Below, piece after piece: positions 36,759 to 45,822 of a stretch of 64,000 nt of DNA. The stretch is from an uncultured Lachnospiraceae bacterium (GTDB taxonomy: Bacteria; Bacillota; Clostridia; Lachnospirales; Lachnospiraceae), in the NCBI GenBank assembly GCA_902777355.1, contig CACYTU010000002.1, forward strand, positions 1 to 64,000. The letters run 5' to 3'. The position numbers and the translations under genes were made by a program. The notes under the pieces were generated by a model. It was not told the DNA's origin. It saw only the letters and a program-made list of their open reading frames with translations, and did not search any database. The stretch's first letter is position 1, and each line of letters begins with the position of its first letter.

Positions 36759-37442
36759 ATGGGAAATAAGCTTTTGCTGATCATACCCGCCTATAATGAG
36801 GCGGAGAATATAGAGCGCGTCGTGGACAATCTGACAGAAAACTACCCTCAGTACGACTATGTGGTGATCAATGACGGGTCATCGGATGACACATCCGCGA
36901 TCTGTCATCGCCGGGGCTATAATATCATCGACCACCCTGTCAATCTGGGACTGGAGGGAGCCTTCAGGACGGGAATGAAATATGTCCTCTACAGGGATTA
37001 TGAAGGCGCCGTCCAGTTTGACGCGGACGGACAGCACAGGCCTGAATACATAGGGGACATGTATAAAGCCATGCAGGAAGGATACGATGTGGTGATCGGC
37101 TCCAGATTTGTCACTGAAAAAAAGCCCTTTACAGCCAGAATGATCGGCAGCAGGCTGATTGCGGCGGCCATCAGACTGGCATCGGGCAGATCCATTGCCG
37201 ACCCGACCTCCGGCATGCGCCTGTACAGCCGCAAGATCTGTGCTGAACTGGCTGCCAATGTCAACTACGGCCCCGAGCCTGATACGATCTCCTGCCTGGC
37301 CAAGGAAGGGGTATCGATCAGGGAGGTCCAGGTCCGCATGGACGAAAGAATCGCGGGAGAGTCTTATTTAAACGCCTTAAAATCTGCCTGGTATATGGCG
37401 CGCATGCTGATCTCCATCCTGGTGATCCGCAATGCCCGCTGA
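36759..37442 (+). CDS. Family 2 glycosyltransferase (dolichyl-phosphate-mannose synthase type)
   Basis: The cytoplasmic enzyme transfers a sugar from a nucleotide sugar, probably onto polyprenyl phosphate. The 227 residues carry the GT-A fold: LLIIPAYNEAENIERVVDNL at the start, YVVINDGSSDDT, the metal-binding DADGQHRPEY (about residues 88-97), IGSRF, and DPTSGMRLYSR. There is no membrane helix. It is followed 22 bases later by a DUF2304 gene, a pairing common in these loci, where the small membrane protein may anchor the enzyme. The ribosome binding site (AAAAGGA) is weak. Confidence 0.92.
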   Translation: MGNKLLLIIPAYNEAENIERVVDNLTENYPQYDYVVINDGSSDDTSAICHRRGYNIIDHPVNLGLEGAFRTGMKYVLYRDYEGAVQFDADGQHRPEYIGDMYKAMQEGYDVVIGSRFVTEKKPFTARMIGSRLIAAAIRLASGRSIADPTSGMRLYSRKICAELAANVNYGPEPDTISCLAKEGVSIREVQVRMDERIAGESYLNALKSAWYMARMLISILVIRNAR

Positions 37443-37463
37443 TGCCGGTAACGGGGGAAACCT

Positions 37464-37862
37464 ATGATTACAATGTCTATACAGCTCAGGGCAGCGCTCA
37501 TTCTCGGCGCGGTTATTACCATGATGGCGATGCTGAGGCAGATCCGCAAAAGGAAGATGAGAATCGACTCCTCCATATTCTGGGTCCTTTTTTCCTTTAT
37601 TCTGGTCCTGATCGCGGTCTTTCCCGATCTCGTCTACATTGCATCCAGTCTGCTCGGGATTATTTCACCCGCCAACCTGGTTCTGGCGGGTATCATTCTG
37701 ATCCTGATCGTCAAAATGTTTCTAATGACCCTGGAGATGTCTGAAATGAAGGAAAAGCTGGCGGAGCTTGCCAGGAGCATTGCCCTCAGGGAGGAGAGAG
37801 AAGCCTGCATGTCGCGTAACCGCCCCGATCATGCGGAAGAAGAGGACGGGACAGAAAGCTGA
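37464..37862 (+). CDS. DUF2304 small membrane protein
   Basis: The 132-residue protein has three membrane helices (about residues 5-22, 35-55 and 65-88) and a charged C-terminal tail. This is the DUF2304 pattern, with RIDSSIFWVLFSF and the PDLVYIASSLLGI stretch typical of the family. It is almost always next to a GT2 enzyme, as here, and is thought to be its membrane partner. The ATG at 37464 follows GGGGGAAACCT. Confidence 0.88.
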   Translation: MITMSIQLRAALILGAVITMMAMLRQIRKRKMRIDSSIFWVLFSFILVLIAVFPDLVYIASSLLGIISPANLVLAGIILILIVKMFLMTLEMSEMKEKLAELARSIALREEREACMSRNRPDHAEEEDGTES

Positions 37863-37891
37863 AAATGACATTCTGCGGCAATGAGACAGCA

Positions 37892-37991
37892 AAGGGATCC
37901 GGTGCGGAAGCCTTCACATGCGTCAGGACCAAGGGATCCGGTGCGGAAGCCTTCACATGCGTCAGGACCAAGGGATCCGGTGCGGAAGCAT
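37892..37991 (+). repeat. 39-bp tandem repeat before the second DUF2142-like gene
   Basis: AAGGGATCCGGTGCGGAAGC followed by CTTCACATGCGTCAGGACC occurs at 37892 and 37931, and partly at 37970. The unit is a multiple of three and the frame of the next gene runs open through it. Confidence 0.85.
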
Positions 37992-38067
37992 TGTATACCT
38001 TGTTAAACCTTGTATTCATTGTCAGGAGAGTCCGCACAGGAGAGAGCGGGAGGATTTATCCACTATC

Positions 38068-40725
38068 ATGAGGATTGAAAAAAAATTAGCCACAAATATG
38101 AGTTCCGGAATCAACAGGCGCCTGGGTGAGCGGTCGTCGGCTTTTCTTATCTGCTGCCTGATTGTGATCATTGCCTTTGCCCTGCGGTCCGGCAGGGGAT
38201 TTGAATACACTACCGATCTTCCGGTGGAAGCGGAGAGCCGGGCACTGGCAGACGGTGAGGTATGTGAGCAGATGATTCCGGACGGTGCCAAGACGATCCG
38301 CGTTCTCTCTGTCAAATTCGGTGTTTCAGGGATCGGGAGCGAAGACAGGCTCAAAGCTGTATTTTTAAAAAACGGCGAAGCCGTCAAAACATGGGAAGTG
38401 GACACGGATTACCTGCCTGCGGACAACTATTGGAATTTTGTATTTGACAGACCCTTGAAAGTCGGCGGGGACGATCATTGCAGCTTTACAGTCTCCCGAA
38501 TCTCCAGAGGAGAAGGCGCGAGCGACGGAAGGAGCGGCCTCTCGGTCCGGCTGGCGGAGGGAGGAAGCTATACATCTGAGAAAAACTGCAGCAGCTTCAC
38601 CACGACGGCTTCGTCAGAAGAAGACTCATCCGGACAGGAGGATTCGGGAGAATCTGCCGGAGGACGTTTTCTTTGCTACAGGCTGACTCTTCTGGACGGG
38701 AAAATGAGGGCGCGGAACATCGCCCCCTTTATAGTGACACTGGTGCTTCTGGGAATATTTGCGGCTGTCCTGATCGATTTCAGGAGAGCCGGGGTCTTGC
38801 GGCTGGTCCTGCTGTCCGGTGTGGTCTTTCTGTTCCTGGAGACATTCACCATAGACCTGATGCGCAGGATCGTCACAGATATTCCGGTCCGGCCCTTCAG
38901 TCAGGAATATGAAAAAGAGCGCATAGAACCGGGTGAGGAGTGGGAGGACACCCTCGAGCTCAGGCGGGTCGATTTTTCATCGCTGGGAATTCCGGTGGGA
39001 AAAGGGGAGGACCAGTCCACGGGGATCCGGCTGATGCTGGCAGATAAAAGTTCGGGAACGGTCCTGGTGGACAGAGATATAGAGCAGACCGACTTCACAG
39101 GTGAAGGCCCGACCGGAAAGATGATCAGGATTACTGCGGACGGAGAAAATGCAAAGGGACTGTTCCCCAGGGGAACTTATCTGGTCAGGATCCGGAATAC
39201 CGAAGATTCCCGAAAACTCAGGATCGGTGTGGAGATGGACCGGGAAGGCAATATCAGGCTCAATTATCAGGCCCGGCGCGAGTCTGAACTGGGCTACAGA
39301 ATCGCCTGGATTGTCCTGTTCCTGCTGGGTGCCTGCCTGATCGCGGTCTTTGTGATCAGCACTGCTGAAAAATTTTCGGTTTCCCGCTTCTTTATCGTCT
39401 CGGTTGTACCGCTTTCGATCGTTTATCTGATTCTGTTTGTCCCCTGGAGCATTCCTGACGGCGGCTCCCACATTCTGGCGACATGCCGTTTTTCCAATAT
39501 TATCATGGGGGCGGACAAGACCACTGAGTGGACCGGCAGGATGGATGACGCAGATCTGTTCCCGGCGACAGAGGAATTACACGATGAGCGAAATCCCGCC
39601 ATGAAGGAGTATGCGGAGATTTATCTGAACGGGAGAGCGGGAGTAAAAGACAGGACAAAGGCAGAGATCGGCGTCGATGAAAAGATGAAGACTTATTTCC
39701 CGACCAACTATCTGCCCCAGATCATAGGGGTCACGATCGGGAAGATACTGGGCCTGGGAACGGTGCCCATGCTCTATCTGGCCAGGATTCTGACGATTAT
39801 TGCCTATATCGCAGGCTGCCTGCATGCAGTCAGGACCGCTCCGGTGGGGAAAGTGATCTTCGCTTCGACTGCGCTGCTGCCGTCCGCCCTGATGGCAGGC
39901 TGCTCGATCACTTACGATGCGATGGTACTGATTTCGACTCTCTGCTTTACGGCTTCCATACTCAGGGCAAGACATGAGCCGGAAAACAGGGCTGCCCTGA
40001 TAGAGACTGCCGTCTGGGCTGTGGTCATAGGCAGTGTGAAGGGCGGAGGTTATCTGATTCTTCTGCCTCTGATAATCCTGCTCTTTACAGGAGATTTTTC
40101 AAAATCGGCCAAAAAGGCGGCTCCCATTCTGGCTGCCGGTCTTTTGTCCGCGCTGATCTTTGACGTTCTCCTCTCAGCGGGAGGTCTGTTCCAGCTGGGC
40201 GGTACAGCCGCAGGAAAACTGTCCTTTTCCTACGCGATCACGCACCCCCTGAATTATCTGGACCTGATGCTGAGATCCTACGCCACATTCGCCAACTCGC
40301 TGTCCTTCGGAATCGGGGGATCCAGGATGGGATGGGCGGAAAAAGACGTGATCCCCGATATCATGATCGCCGGCCTTCTGGTCTCCGCGGGGGTTATGTC
40401 CGTCTTTGAAAAGGACCGGTTTTCTTTTACAAAGAGAGACAGGAACGTCTTCCTCGGGATCATAGCCCTGATCGTATTTACCATGCCGGCCATGCTGCTG
40501 AGCTGGACGTCAGCGGGGTCTGACATGATCATGGGACTTCAGGGACGATATTTCCTTCCCGTTCTGCCGCTGATCTTCTTCGTCTTCACTAAATTTACGG
40601 TGCGCGTCCGCACGGACAGCTCCAGGGAGAGGATTACCGGAATCGGACGGAAATACATGATCTGGTTCGCAGTCCTTTCCTGCCTCTGTGTCTATTTTAT
40701 GATGCGTCTCTATCTGACGAGATGA
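38068..40725 (+). CDS. Second DUF2142-like membrane protein
   Basis: The 885-residue paralogue of the protein at 31571 has an N-terminal helix, an outer beta-rich domain, two helices around a second outer domain, and then about ten membrane helices. Comparable landmarks are VPWSIPDGGSHILATCRFSN, where the usual PDE-xxH motif has become PDGGSH, the SITYDAMVLISTLCF segment, and MGLQGRYFLPVLPL, which matches the end of the first paralogue. The start is taken at ATG 38068; GGGAGG lies 14 bases upstream, a long spacing. The frame is open upstream through the 39-bp repeats to 37918, but that part looks non-coding. The role in polymer assembly is inferred from location. Confidence 0.78.
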   Translation: MRIEKKLATNMSSGINRRLGERSSAFLICCLIVIIAFALRSGRGFEYTTDLPVEAESRALADGEVCEQMIPDGAKTIRVLSVKFGVSGIGSEDRLKAVFLKNGEAVKTWEVDTDYLPADNYWNFVFDRPLKVGGDDHCSFTVSRISRGEGASDGRSGLSVRLAEGGSYTSEKNCSSFTTTASSEEDSSGQEDSGESAGGRFLCYRLTLLDGKMRARNIAPFIVTLVLLGIFAAVLIDFRRAGVLRLVLLSGVVFLFLETFTIDLMRRIVTDIPVRPFSQEYEKERIEPGEEWEDTLELRRVDFSSLGIPVGKGEDQSTGIRLMLADKSSGTVLVDRDIEQTDFTGEGPTGKMIRITADGENAKGLFPRGTYLVRIRNTEDSRKLRIGVEMDREGNIRLNYQARRESELGYRIAWIVLFLLGACLIAVFVISTAEKFSVSRFFIVSVVPLSIVYLILFVPWSIPDGGSHILATCRFSNIIMGADKTTEWTGRMDDADLFPATEELHDERNPAMKEYAEIYLNGRAGVKDRTKAEIGVDEKMKTYFPTNYLPQIIGVTIGKILGLGTVPMLYLARILTIIAYIAGCLHAVRTAPVGKVIFASTALLPSALMAGCSITYDAMVLISTLCFTASILRARHEPENRAALIETAVWAVVIGSVKGGGYLILLPLIILLFTGDFSKSAKKAAPILAAGLLSALIFDVLLSAGGLFQLGGTAAGKLSFSYAITHPLNYLDLMLRSYATFANSLSFGIGGSRMGWAEKDVIPDIMIAGLLVSAGVMSVFEKDRFSFTKRDRNVFLGIIALIVFTMPAMLLSWTSAGSDMIMGLQGRYFLPVLPLIFFVFTKFTVRVRTDSSRERITGIGRKYMIWFAVLSCLCVYFMMRLYLTR

Positions 40726-40878
40726 CCGGACCGGGCTGCAGGGCAAAGTTCGGATTACAAAACACACCCGCGTCAAAGGCTCCGCCTTCCGGATGCGGGA
40801 CCGGCAGCCATGACCGGGCTCAAGGCCCTTTCCCTTGTTTCCATTGGCCCAAGGCCGATTTGGAATGGAAAACGCCCT

Positions 40879-40917
40879 GTTACATGTACACGCCCCCGAT
40901 AGGGCGTGTGCTGTAAC
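40879..40917. repeat. GTTACA palindrome, left of the O-antigen ligase-like gene
   Basis: GTTACATGTACACGCCC and GGGCGTGTGCTGTAAC pair around CCGATA, with one bulged T and one G-T pair. A near-identical, perfect palindrome lies at 42582-42617 on the other side of the gene. Confidence 0.7.
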
Positions 40918-40995
40918 GAATAATTTCATATATAAAGGTATTGTTATATAAAGTACTGCTTATATAAAAGTATTTCTTAACTAAAGGTATTGCTT

Positions 40996-42465
40996 ATGTC
41001 AAAAGAAGTGGATAATATTTTCGGCAAAATCGCCCTGATCCTGGTCTTCGGATCAGCCCTGCTTCACGGGTGGCTCAGTGTCCTGCAGTATATGGTCCAT
41101 CAGGAGGATATTTTGCTTCCTGTTGACTGCATACTTTTTGTCGCGGCGGCCGCGGCGGTCATACTCTCCATCCTGACCTCAAAAAGGCAGGTGAGGATTC
41201 GTATAGGCCACGCCATGACCGCCTTCCTGCTGGTGGCACTTCTGATTTCCTGTGTGCCGGCGTCAGTCTATTTTGAAAAAAATATGTTTTACTCCAACAG
41301 GATTTATCTGCTGGATACTTTCGTGACCCTCCTGCTTTTCTATCCTCTGGGCCATTATATGGGCAGGCAGAAAAATCTGACCCCGCTCAGGTTTTATCTG
41401 CACATTCACCTGGCGGCCTGGACCGGCTTTATGATCTTTGCCATCAAGACAGCCTTCAGTTACAAAGATATCCTCCTGCCCGCAGGCGGGGCGCTGACCA
41501 TGGGTAAGTACATGATCGGCCTGCACTTTAACTGTAATACCAACACCACGGGACTGATTCAGATGATCGCCTTTCTCGGAGCTCTGCTGCTCTTTTTCTG
41601 GGACAAGACCATCCCCGGCAGGGTTTTGAGCGGCGCCATGGTCCTTGTGAATTATCTGGGCGCGGTTCTTTCCTTTTCGAAGACCTCTCTTGTCGTGTCG
41701 GTTCTGGGCGCCGGTCTGATGGTTTTCACATGGGTCAACAGGACAAGGGCTGAAAGAGGGGGCAAAAAGCAGGTCGTGACAGCCGCTCTTTTGTGTGTTG
41801 TCGTATTGCTGGTCATCAATTATGCTGTGACACAGGCCTATTGGATCGGAAAGGAAAAACGGAATAAGCCTTCCGCAGCAGGAGAAGCGGTCGAAACGGC
41901 GGCTGTCCTGCAGAATACCACGCCGGAACTTCCGGATCCCTTTGTGATCCGGGCGGAGGCGTCAGAGCCGGAAGAGGAGAGCGCGGGCTCAAACGGCGGT
42001 TTCCTGAACCGGTTCCTGACAGGCAGACCGGAAATCTGGAAGGCTTCTGTGAAAGCCATGTTCGTAGATCCGCCCCAGCGCCTCCTGACAGGCATTTCGC
42101 CAAAGGGTGTTTTCGTGGCGGTCTTTGAGGCCAGCGGAGGTGTTCACAAGAAAAACACCCACAATCAGTTCCTGGAGATCGGGCTTGCGCTGGGAATCCC
42201 CAGCCTGATCGTTTTTCTCTGTTTTCTGGGATATACGATCAGAAATATGATAAGGCTGTTCAGGAACAGAGAGACTGATCCGGTCCTGCTGCTGCTTCCT
42301 GTCCTGTTTGCCATGCTTCTTCTGGCCAATATGACCGAGGCGACATTGCTCTTTTACCAGTTCCCTTCCGGCTACGTCTTCTTCTTTGTGTGTGGTCTGC
42401 TCAATGAGAGGGGAATCAGAGCCAGGAGAAGCGTTTCTGCCCAAAAGGCCTCCCAGGCGGGATGA
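40996..42465 (+). CDS. O-antigen ligase/polymerase-like membrane protein
   Basis: The 489-residue protein has about 11 membrane helices and a large outer loop (about residues 285-385). After it comes the family-typical VHKKNTHNQFLEIGLALGIP (about 380-400), whose His lies where Wzy and WaaL proteins have theirs. It probably polymerises repeat units or joins the chain to its anchor outside the membrane. The ATG follows a weak AAAGG site; TTG six bases upstream is also possible. AT-rich imperfect repeats (TATATAAAGGTATTG type) lie at 40925-40990, and palindromes bound the gene on both sides. Confidence 0.88.
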   Translation: MSKEVDNIFGKIALILVFGSALLHGWLSVLQYMVHQEDILLPVDCILFVAAAAAVILSILTSKRQVRIRIGHAMTAFLLVALLISCVPASVYFEKNMFYSNRIYLLDTFVTLLLFYPLGHYMGRQKNLTPLRFYLHIHLAAWTGFMIFAIKTAFSYKDILLPAGGALTMGKYMIGLHFNCNTNTTGLIQMIAFLGALLLFFWDKTIPGRVLSGAMVLVNYLGAVLSFSKTSLVVSVLGAGLMVFTWVNRTRAERGGKKQVVTAALLCVVVLLVINYAVTQAYWIGKEKRNKPSAAGEAVETAAVLQNTTPELPDPFVIRAEASEPEEESAGSNGGFLNRFLTGRPEIWKASVKAMFVDPPQRLLTGISPKGVFVAVFEASGGVHKKNTHNQFLEIGLALGIPSLIVFLCFLGYTIRNMIRLFRNRETDPVLLLLPVLFAMLLLANMTEATLLFYQFPSGYVFFFVCGLLNERGIRARRSVSAQKASQAG

Positions 42466-42581
42466 CCGCCTTTGCTGAAAGCTGAAAGCAGCAAAAAGCT
42501 GAAAAAACAGCAGGAAACCGCCACGAGACAGAAGGAAACGGGAAAAGCCGCACAGAAACAGCATAGGTACAGGAAAAAGTA

Positions 42582-42702
42582 TTACAGTACACGCCCTATC
42601 GAGGGCGTGTACTGTAACTTGCGAAAATCGCATTCCAAAGCGCTTACGCGCGCGATTTTCGCCGTTCTGCTCGGGTTTTTGCGTTGAAAATCACGCAAAA
42701 AC
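42582..42702. repeat. Array of three consecutive hairpins after the O-antigen ligase-like gene
   Basis: First, a perfect palindrome TTACAGTACACGCCC-TATCGA with its complement (42582-42617). Second, GCGAAAATCGC against GCGATTTTCGC (about 42620-42661). Third, TTTTTGCGT-TGAAAATC-ACGCAAAAA (42675-42701). The first shares its ends with 40879-40917; a T-poor tail argues against a simple terminator. Confidence 0.7.
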
Positions 42703-42779
42703 GCCTCGAATTTCGTGGCAGTCTGTAACAAAAAAGTCATTTGGTTTTGTTTTCAATACATGTCCGTTCCGGATATGTG

Positions 42780-42788
42780 TGATATAAT
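42780..42788 (+). promoter_or_regulatory. Extended -10 promoter upstream of rmlB
   Basis: TGATATAAT is a consensus extended -10. The leader to rmlB would be about 335 bases; I see no gene in it, and only short GC-rich inverted repeats (TCCGGACCTGCGCAGGTCCGGA at about 42994-43015). Confidence 0.6.
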
Positions 42789-43126
42789 GGGAAAACGCAT
42801 CTTTTCCCGCAAGCAGATCAGCCGGGCTGTATTGGCGGCCATGGCCTCGCGCATCAGCCCTGCTCTCTAAAAACGCGTAAACTGCCGGCGGCACAGGATT
42901 CATTAAGACAGACTCTCGTGAGTCAGGATCCGGACACGGCCGGAGGCAGGGATACCGGGATCGATGCAGAGAAATCCCTGCACACGGGTTTTCCTCCGGA
43001 CCTGCGCAGGTCCGGATCAGTGAGAGTCCTCAGCAGAGACAGCCCGTAACAGAGACAGCCCGTGAACAGCAATTGTTTGATATGTTTTGAAACAGAAATG
43101 GATTTGAAACAGAAATGGAGAAAGCT

Positions 43127-44146
43127 ATGACTATTATTGTGACCGGCGGAGCTGGTTTTATCGGGAGCAATTTTATTTTCTATGAACTGGACCGGCACCC
43201 GGAAGACCGGATCGTGTGTATTGATAAACTGACATACGCAGGAAATCTTTCCACGCTTGCCCCTGTAATGGACAGGCCGAATTTCCGCTTTGTAAAAATG
43301 GATATTTGTGACCGCGAGGGCGTTTACAAACTCTTTGAGGAAGAGAAGCCTGATATCGTAGTGAACTTTGCGGCGGAGTCACATGTGGACCGCTCTATTG
43401 AGAATCCGGAGGTCTTCCTTCAGACCAATATAATAGGTACTTCGACGCTGATGGACGCCTGCCGCAAATACGGAATCAGACGTTATCATCAGGTTTCCAC
43501 GGACGAGGTCTACGGCGACCTGCCTCTTGATCGCCCCGACCTGTTCTTCACGGAAGAGACCCCGATTCACACCAGCAGCCCCTACAGCAGCTCCAAGGCA
43601 TCTGCCGACCTGCTCGTGCTGGCTTATCACAGGACCTATGGCCTTCCGACATCCATCAGCCGCTGCTCCAACAATTACGGACCTTATCATTTCCCGGAGA
43701 AGCTTATTCCGCTGATGATCATTAATGCCCTGAACGACAAGCCCCTGCCGGTCTACGGAGAAGGACTCAACGTCCGCGACTGGCTCTATGTCGAGGATCA
43801 CTGTAAGGCCATCGATCTCGTGATGAGGGAAGGCCGTGTCGGTGAGGTTTACAATATCGGCGGCCACAACGAGATGAAGAACATCGACATCGTGAAGCTG
43901 ATCTGCAGAGAACTTGGCAAGCCTGAGAGCCTGATCACTTATGTCACGGACCGCAAGGGACATGACCTTCGATATGCCATTGATCCGACCAAGATCCACA
44001 GTGAGCTCGGCTGGCTGCCTGAGACCATGTTTAAGGATGGAATTAAAAAGACGATCAAATGGTATCTCGACAACCAGTCCTGGTGGCAGCCCATTATCGA
44101 CGGCGAATACCAGAATTATTACGAGCAGATGTACGGCAATCGCTGA
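43127..44146 (+). CDS. rmlB: dTDP-glucose 4,6-dehydratase
   Basis: RmlB removes water from dTDP-glucose to give dTDP-4-keto-6-deoxyglucose, the second step of dTDP-L-rhamnose synthesis. The 339 residues show the NAD-binding [10 protein letters not shown] (about 7-16), SHVDRSI, the STDEVYGDL substrate segment, and the catalytic YSSSKASAD (Tyr about residue 153). GGAG seven bases before the ATG at 43127 supports that start; an ATG at 43115 is also in frame. Its pathway partners rmlC (57440) and rmlD (59680) are about 14 kb further on in the same locus; rmlA is not in the window. Confidence 0.95.
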   Translation: MTIIVTGGAGFIGSNFIFYELDRHPEDRIVCIDKLTYAGNLSTLAPVMDRPNFRFVKMDICDREGVYKLFEEEKPDIVVNFAAESHVDRSIENPEVFLQTNIIGTSTLMDACRKYGIRRYHQVSTDEVYGDLPLDRPDLFFTEETPIHTSSPYSSSKASADLLVLAYHRTYGLPTSISRCSNNYGPYHFPEKLIPLMIINALNDKPLPVYGEGLNVRDWLYVEDHCKAIDLVMREGRVGEVYNIGGHNEMKNIDIVKLICRELGKPESLITYVTDRKGHDLRYAIDPTKIHSELGWLPETMFKDGIKKTIKWYLDNQSWWQPIIDGEYQNYYEQMYGNR

Positions 44147-44420
44147 ATAACATACAGTTGTTGAATAACATATAGTTAATGCAGCTGTTGTGTTTTGCTT
44201 TTTGAGGGAGTACAATACATGAGTTTGCCGCAGACCTGATTTGCGGATCTTTCCGCTGCGGTGTCCGGTATGAGAAAATGATTTGAGGACGGGGCCTGAA
44301 TTTACCCGGTTCATCCTGCCTTCCGGACTCAGATCTTCTGCATTTGCATCGGAGAACCTGCTGCGGGGGTTTTTCTTCAGGAGCTGCTGTCGGACAAGAG
44401 CGCCCCGACATGGAGGAAAT

Positions 44421-45197
44421 ATGCACACCTTTGTCATTTGCGCCTATCAGGAGAGTCCATATCTGGAGGAATGTGCAGATTCGCTCCTCGCACAGACTGT
44501 GGAGAGCAGGATTCTGATCGCGACATCTACGGATAACGAGCACATCAGGAGGATCGCGAAAGCCCGGGGGCTGGAGGTACGTTTTTCGGGAAGGCCTTCC
44601 GATATAGCGGGGGACTGGAACTACGCCTACAGGCAGGCAGAGACAAAATATGTGACTATAGCCCACCAGGATGACATCTACGAGCCCGACTATGCAGAGA
44701 CAGCAGTCTGCATGATGGAACAAAGGAAGAAACCCCTTCTTTTCTTCTCGGATTATTATGAGATCAGGGATGGAGAGAGGGTCTACAGCAACACGAACCT
44801 GCTGATCAAAAAGGCCTTGCTGCTGCCCATGCTGGTTCCCTTTTTCAGCGGCAGCAGAGGTGTGAAGAGAAGAGTCCTGTCACTGGGGAATCCGATCTGC
44901 TGTCCCTCTGTGACTTTTGCAAAGGAAAATCTTCCCTATGCCATGTTCAGAAAGGGAATGAAGAGTAATGTGGACTGGGAGGCATGGGCAGCGGCGGCGG
45001 ATATGAAGGGCGATTTCGTCTATGCGCCGACGCCTCTCATGGGCCACCGCATCCACAGGGACTCCACAACGACAGATATCATAGAATCCTCCCTTCGCAC
45101 ACAGGAGGACCTGCATATGTTGAAAAAATTCTGGCCGGATCCTGTGGCGGAGCGGATCAACGCTTTTTACCGCAATGCGGAAAAATCCAACCGCTGA
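44421..45197 (+). CDS. Family 2 glycosyltransferase
   Basis: The 258-residue cytoplasmic enzyme has a GT-A fold with TFVICAYQESPYLEECADSL at the start and a variant DXD in AHQDDIYEPDYA (about residues 87-98). Other GT2 features are SRGVKRRVLSLGNP and the late NVDWEAW. No membrane helix is seen. The start at 44421 follows GGAGGAA by five bases; the open frame back to 44283 lacks a site and family similarity. It follows rmlB after 274 bases. Sugar and acceptor are unknown. Confidence 0.88.
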   Translation: MHTFVICAYQESPYLEECADSLLAQTVESRILIATSTDNEHIRRIAKARGLEVRFSGRPSDIAGDWNYAYRQAETKYVTIAHQDDIYEPDYAETAVCMMEQRKKPLLFFSDYYEIRDGERVYSNTNLLIKKALLLPMLVPFFSGSRGVKRRVLSLGNPICCPSVTFAKENLPYAMFRKGMKSNVDWEAWAAAADMKGDFVYAPTPLMGHRIHRDSTTTDIIESSLRTQEDLHMLKKFWPDPVAERINAFYRNAEKSNR

Positions 45198-45395
45198 AGC
45201 CTGCCGGCGGGGATTGAGCGAGAGCGTGTCCAAGGGGCTTGTGTATATTATCGGGACGGATTCGCTTTCACCACCTTTTGACCCCGACATCATATTTTAT
45301 TGTGGGAGTATAAGCGCGTTATATTAGTGCTGCAGAGCAGCAGTGTCAGGAGGGGAGAGGAGCATAAAAGAACGTGAGCAGAGAGCTGGAGAAAA

Positions 45396-45820
45396 GAGTA
45401 AAAAATCTTGTCGATACAAGATTTTTTACTCCGGATGTTTTTGCCGCGTGGCGGCTGCAAACATCCAGTGATCCTTCGCCGTTTTCGCCTGCGCGAAAAC
45501 GCCTCAGGGTGCCGCTCCGGAGAGCGGCACGGTCGGAAAGAGTGAAAAATATCGTCGATACGATATTTTTCACTCCGGATGTTTTTGCCGCGTGGCGGCT
45601 GCAAACATCCAGTGATCCTTCACCGTTTTCGCCTGCGCGAAAACGCCTCAGGGTGCCGCTCCGGAGAGCGGCACGGTCGGAAAGAGTAAAAAATCATGTC
45701 GATACAGGAATTTCCACTCCGGAGGTCTGCGCCGAAGCGCCGCAAACCTCAGCTGATCCCATCGGAGAAATCGCCTCCGCGAATTCCTCCACCGGTGTCT
45801 CAGCGCAGGAGCGCTTCGAC
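45396..45820 (+). repeat. Three tandem copies of a 144-bp four-hairpin module
   Basis: Copies start at 45396, 45540 and 45684, exactly 144 bases apart. In copy 1 the hairpins are at 45396-45431 (GAGTAAAAAATCTTG around TCGATA), 45433-45466 (GGATGTTTTTGCCGC around GTG), 45480-45501 (CGTTTTCGC around CTGC) and 45509-45530 (GTGCCGCTC around CGGA). Copy 2 changes the first stem but keeps pairing. Copy 3 is diverged, yet all four hairpins remain drawable. A fourth copy lies at 47175-47318. All frames stay largely open because the unit is a multiple of three, but no known protein matches. Confidence 0.9.
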
Positions 45821-45822
45821 AT
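45795..45822 (+). promoter_or_regulatory. Hairpin holding the ribosome binding site of the GT2-GtrA gene
   Basis: GTGTC-TC-AGCGC pairs with GCGCT-TC-GACAT around the loop AGGA. The Shine-Dalgarno AGGAG (45807-45811) is in the loop and the first two bases of the ATG (45821-45822) close the foot of the stem. It is the fourth hairpin of the third 144-bp module. Confidence 0.6.

Noticed and set aside
44283..44420. N-terminal extension of the GT2 gene at 44421
   Set aside because: The added 46 codons have no GT2 similarity, and the good ribosome binding site is directly before 44421.
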